Below, in pieces: positions 5,202-7,338 of a stretch of DNA of 7,338 nt. Each line of letters begins with the position of its first letter. The first letter of the stretch is position 1. The translations under genes and the position numbers were made by a program. The notes below the pieces were generated by a model that did no database searches, was not told where the DNA came from, and was given only the letters and a program-made list of their open reading frames with translations. Source of the DNA: JAXHUM01 sp034189325 (GTDB lineage Bacteria; Desulfobacterota; DSM-4660; Desulfatiglandales; Desulfatiglandaceae); assembly GCA_034189325.1 (NCBI GenBank), contig JAXHUM010000003.1:1-7338 (forward strand). The letters run 5' to 3'.

Positions 5202-6815
5202 TCAAGATTCCGGTCCAACCACCAGCACAACAAAGGCGGTAAAGGCGCTCTCGCCTGGACAGGGTTCAAGACCGAAACATTTGAGTTCAAAACTTGGGCC
5301 GGTATGGTTAAGGATATCCTCAAACGACATGAGAACGTCATTATCTCCCCTGGTATCCAGAATCGTGGCACTAAGCGGAACATAGGTGCTTACTCCGTCA
5401 ATGAACAGAGTACGATCCGGCCCGGTCGCGGTGACGGTTCCTTCCAGGGTGTCTGCCTTCAACCACACCTCCATGGCTACAGGGGAAGCGGGCCTGTCCG
5501 GATCAACAACAACTCGAACTTCTCGACCCAGACATAGCAGGTCAACAGGGACTTCTCCATCTCCTTCGAGATATATGGGAGTGCCTGTGGGAATCCATAC
5601 GGTAATATCTTGCCCTTCGCCCGTCTGAACAATCACCGAGCGGCCCATTGCGACTTCGGTGACACTGAGGACCTGGCCGACAATTTCTCGAGGTCGAAGG
5701 AGTATGATCATCGCTCTCAATTCCTCGTCATCGAGCTGATATTTACCAAACACCCTTGTCGGCATTCCTTCTTGAATGGCGCTCGAGTCGACCTGGTTGT
5801 CGCATCCGATCAGAATCAATGTGTCGTCACTGACCCTCACATCAACGCTTTCGCCCACGATCTCCTGATCCGGATCAAGACTGAGAGAGAAGAGTCCCTC
5901 AGGATCCACAGGTCCCTCTGCCTCGCCTTTAACGTCGAGGACCTCCCCAATGACCACGAGAGAGGCTTGAAAACTTCCATCAGGATCCATCGTCCCTCTC
6001 ACCCTTACTGCCTGTCCGATGTCGAGTGCCTCCGATGAGGCAGGCAGGCCATTACCATCGAAAATCACAACCTCTTCCATCAGATATACCGTAAGACTTC
6101 CTCTCCCTTGACCAAGACGAAGGACAAAACCCTCGATTATGCTGTCATCATTTTCGTCAATGAGATCGGCAATGGTTCCTCTCAAGAGCTTAGGGCATTG
6201 AGGACGGGTCCCCACAGGTTCAATATCGACAAAAACGACCGGCCGAAACAGGCACTTGTCGGGGTTGCCGGTAGGATGGAGATTGATCGATTTGTTCGCA
6301 TCAATGTCAAGGCGGATGGAAAGGGTTTGTGCTGAGGCCACACTAATCCCTCCACGGGGATTCAAATCAATCTTGCCGCTTGGGAGCTTGATCATCTCAA
6401 GGTCACAAGGGCCTCCTTCAGATACGATGTTCTCGACTTTGAGTCGGATCTTGTCGTATCGACCTGCCGGGACATTGCTCTTTAAAGTCAAAAGAAAATC
6501 TTCATCGCGATAAGCGAGAAGATCTATCATGCAACCCTGGGGAGAGTCAGACTGAAAAACAACAACGGGGTCTTTTTCGCTATTGTCCGGAGGCAGAAGC
6601 ATGACTTGACTAATCCAAATCCATATATGGTCATAGTCATCGGCTGGTCCGTCAGCCACTGAAAGGGCCACAGAGCCTAACCCGCTAGAAGAACTCGATG
6701 CCCCGTCATTGCTCCCGCCCCCGCCGGTTGCTATGACAGAAGCTAATCCAAAAATAACGACACCTGATATACAGATAAAACGCAGAAGGGCTATGATCCA
6801 TTTTTGTGATTTCAT
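5202..6815 (-). CDS. Secreted DUF4382 / DUF5666-repeat protein
   Basis: A 537-residue exported protein. Residues 1-29 are a signal peptide: basic start (MKSQKW), hydrophobic core IIALLRFICISGVVIFGLA, and a likely cleavage after SVIA, followed by TGGGGSNDGASSSSSG, a flexible linker. Related proteins often carry a lipobox cysteine before the glycine run; here none is present, so ordinary signal peptidase cleavage or an uncleaved anchor is more likely. Residues 46-200 match DUF4382 (VALSVADGPADDYDHIWIWI, VPAGRYDKIRL, FRPVVFVDIEP). Four units of about 80 residues follow (about 211-294, 292-374, 376-452, 456-535), each starting with a G-x-(V/I/A) strand such as RGTIADLI, VVGQVLSV or LEGTVTAT, and resembling the DUF5666 OB-like barrel. 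The protein is acidic. A longer frame from 6845 exists, but the ATG at 6815 is right: AAAGGAGG lies eight bases before it and it overlaps the upstream stop as ATGA. Binding partner and function are unknown. Confidence 0.85.
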   Translation of the reverse strand: MKSQKWIIALLRFICISGVVIFGLASVIATGGGGSNDGASSSSSGLGSVALSVADGPADDYDHIWIWISQVMLLPPDNSEKDPVVVFQSDSPQGCMIDLLAYRDEDFLLTLKSNVPAGRYDKIRLKVENIVSEGGPCDLEMIKLPSGKIDLNPRGGISVASAQTLSIRLDIDANKSINLHPTGNPDKCLFRPVVFVDIEPVGTRPQCPKLLRGTIADLIDENDDSIIEGFVLRLGQGRGSLTVYLMEEVVIFDGNGLPASSEALDIGQAVRVRGTMDPDGSFQASLVVIGEVLDVKGEAEGPVDPEGLFSLSLDPDQEIVGESVDVRVSDDTLILIGCDNQVDSSAIQEGMPTRVFGKYQLDDEELRAMIILLRPREIVGQVLSVTEVAMGRSVIVQTGEGQDITVWIPTGTPIYLEGDGEVPVDLLCLGREVRVVVDPDRPASPVAMEVWLKADTLEGTVTATGPDRTLFIDGVSTYVPLSATILDTRGDNDVLMSFEDILNHTGPSFELKCFGLEPCPGESAFTAFVVLVVGPES

Positions 6816-7315
6816 CCTGGTTGCCTCCTTTCCATGGTGTGCCATGTTACGACATAGGCCGATAAAGCGCCGACTGCTATAGCAGCCACATCAAAAATGT
6901 CAAAAGTCCCAAGAATAAAATAGTCCCTGGTATTTTCCAAAATTGGAATGCCTTCAAACCACTCCGGAATGACTATGGGGACCCACGCATAAAACTTCTG
7001 GCCCAGCTCAAAAGCCAAATCAATGAGAAACCAACTGAGGCAAACAATCAGCGAACCCATTTTTCCACAGGTCGTGAAACCGGATGTCAAAAGTATAAAG
7101 GCGAATACATGGGAAAAGGCAGGAAGACTTCTGTGAATAGGGCCGAAAAAATCAGGAACGGCATTGTATAAACCGAGATTGATATTGCTCTGTTGGACAA
7201 AATAGGTGCTTTCGGGGTGGCGGGCAATCAGATAAACCAAGGCCCCGAAAACGAGAACCACCCCGCCGATCAGGATCTGTTTTAGATTCACAGAATTTTG
7301 TCCGATGAATCGCAT
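6812..7315 (-). CDS. VanZ-like integral membrane protein
   Basis: At least 167 residues with four probable membrane helices: about 12-30 (QILIGGVVLVFGALVYLIA), 66-81 (AFSHVFAFILLTSGF), 87-105 (GSLIVCLSWFLIDLAFELG) and 137-157 (FDIFDVAAIAVGALSAYVV). The S-H-V-F-A-F in helix 2, the E-L-G-Q at the end of helix 3 and the D-x-F-D-V-A-A-x-x-x-G in helix 4 follow the VanZ-like pattern (H-x-x-x-F, E-x-x-Q, D-x-x-D-x-x-x-N-x-x-G). Such proteins are of unclear function; VanZ itself gives teicoplanin resistance. The stop overlaps the start of the DUF4382 gene by four bases, so the membrane protein and secreted protein are probably made together. The ATG at 7315 has no good ribosome binding site and the frame is open to the window edge, so the true start may lie further upstream. 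Confidence 0.7.
   Translation of the reverse strand: MRFIGQNSVNLKQILIGGVVLVFGALVYLIARHPESTYFVQQSNINLGLYNAVPDFFGPIHRSLPAFSHVFAFILLTSGFTTCGKMGSLIVCLSWFLIDLAFELGQKFYAWVPIVIPEWFEGIPILENTRDYFILGTFDIFDVAAIAVGALSAYVVTWHTMERRQPG
6824..6831 (-). promoter_or_regulatory. Ribosome binding site that decides the DUF4382 start
   Basis: AAAGGAGG on the minus strand ends eight bases before the ATG at 6815. It lies within the last codons of the VanZ-like gene and would be opened by ribosomes finishing that gene. A start at 6845 has no such site and would put ten charged residues ahead of the signal peptide. Confidence 0.75.
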
Positions 7316-7338
7316 GAGCCGGCACTCAATTTGGTATA

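Noticed and set aside
6816..6845. Upstream ATG at 6845 as the start of the DUF4382 protein
   Set aside because: It has no ribosome binding site, adds charged residues before the signal peptide and overlaps the VanZ-like gene by 34 bases; the ATG at 6815 has an ideal site and an ATGA overlap.

Overview
The window looks like chromosomal DNA of an anaerobic, lipid- or aromatic-degrading bacterium, most likely a Desulfobacterota (deltaproteobacterial) lineage. This is inferred from gene content and style: an electron-transfer flavoprotein pair in the order etfB-etfA, a FabK/nitronate-monooxygenase flavoprotein, a DUF4382/DUF5666-type surface protein, strong AGGAGG ribosome binding sites and roughly 50% G+C. 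No rRNA, tRNA, CRISPR array, phage gene or transposase is visible.

Layout. Positions 1-1055 (minus) hold the start of etfA, cut by the window edge, and complete etfB, one base apart. A 659-bp intergenic region (1056-1714) lies between this operon and a divergent FabK-like FMN enzyme (1715-2659, plus). That gene converges on a zinc-free MDR quinone-oxidoreductase-like gene (2746-3687, minus). Upstream of the oxidoreductase is a 142-bp non-coding element (3714-3855) with 27-bp imperfect terminal inverted repeats and a perfect 5-bp target duplication: a MITE-like insertion. Beyond it is a 56-codon zinc-ribbon gene (3950-4120, minus) that ordinary length cut-offs would miss. Then come a transglutaminase-like protein (4223-4915, minus), a 286-bp gap with no convincing gene, a secreted protein of 537 residues with one DUF4382 domain and about four DUF5666-like units (5202-6815, minus), and a VanZ-like membrane protein (6812-7315 or further, minus). 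The last two overlap by four bases (ATGA) and are probably translationally coupled.

Working together. EtfBA would pass electrons between acyl-CoA dehydrogenases or other dehydrogenases and the quinone pool or another carrier; the FabK-like enzyme and the MDR oxidoreductase could also act on enoyl or quinone substrates. That shared theme is inference from neighbourhood only. The VanZ-like/DUF4382 pair forms a separate cell-envelope unit. I see no complete new defence or metabolic system. The points most worth checking are the MITE with its intact target duplication directly upstream of a gene, and the overlooked zinc-ribbon protein.
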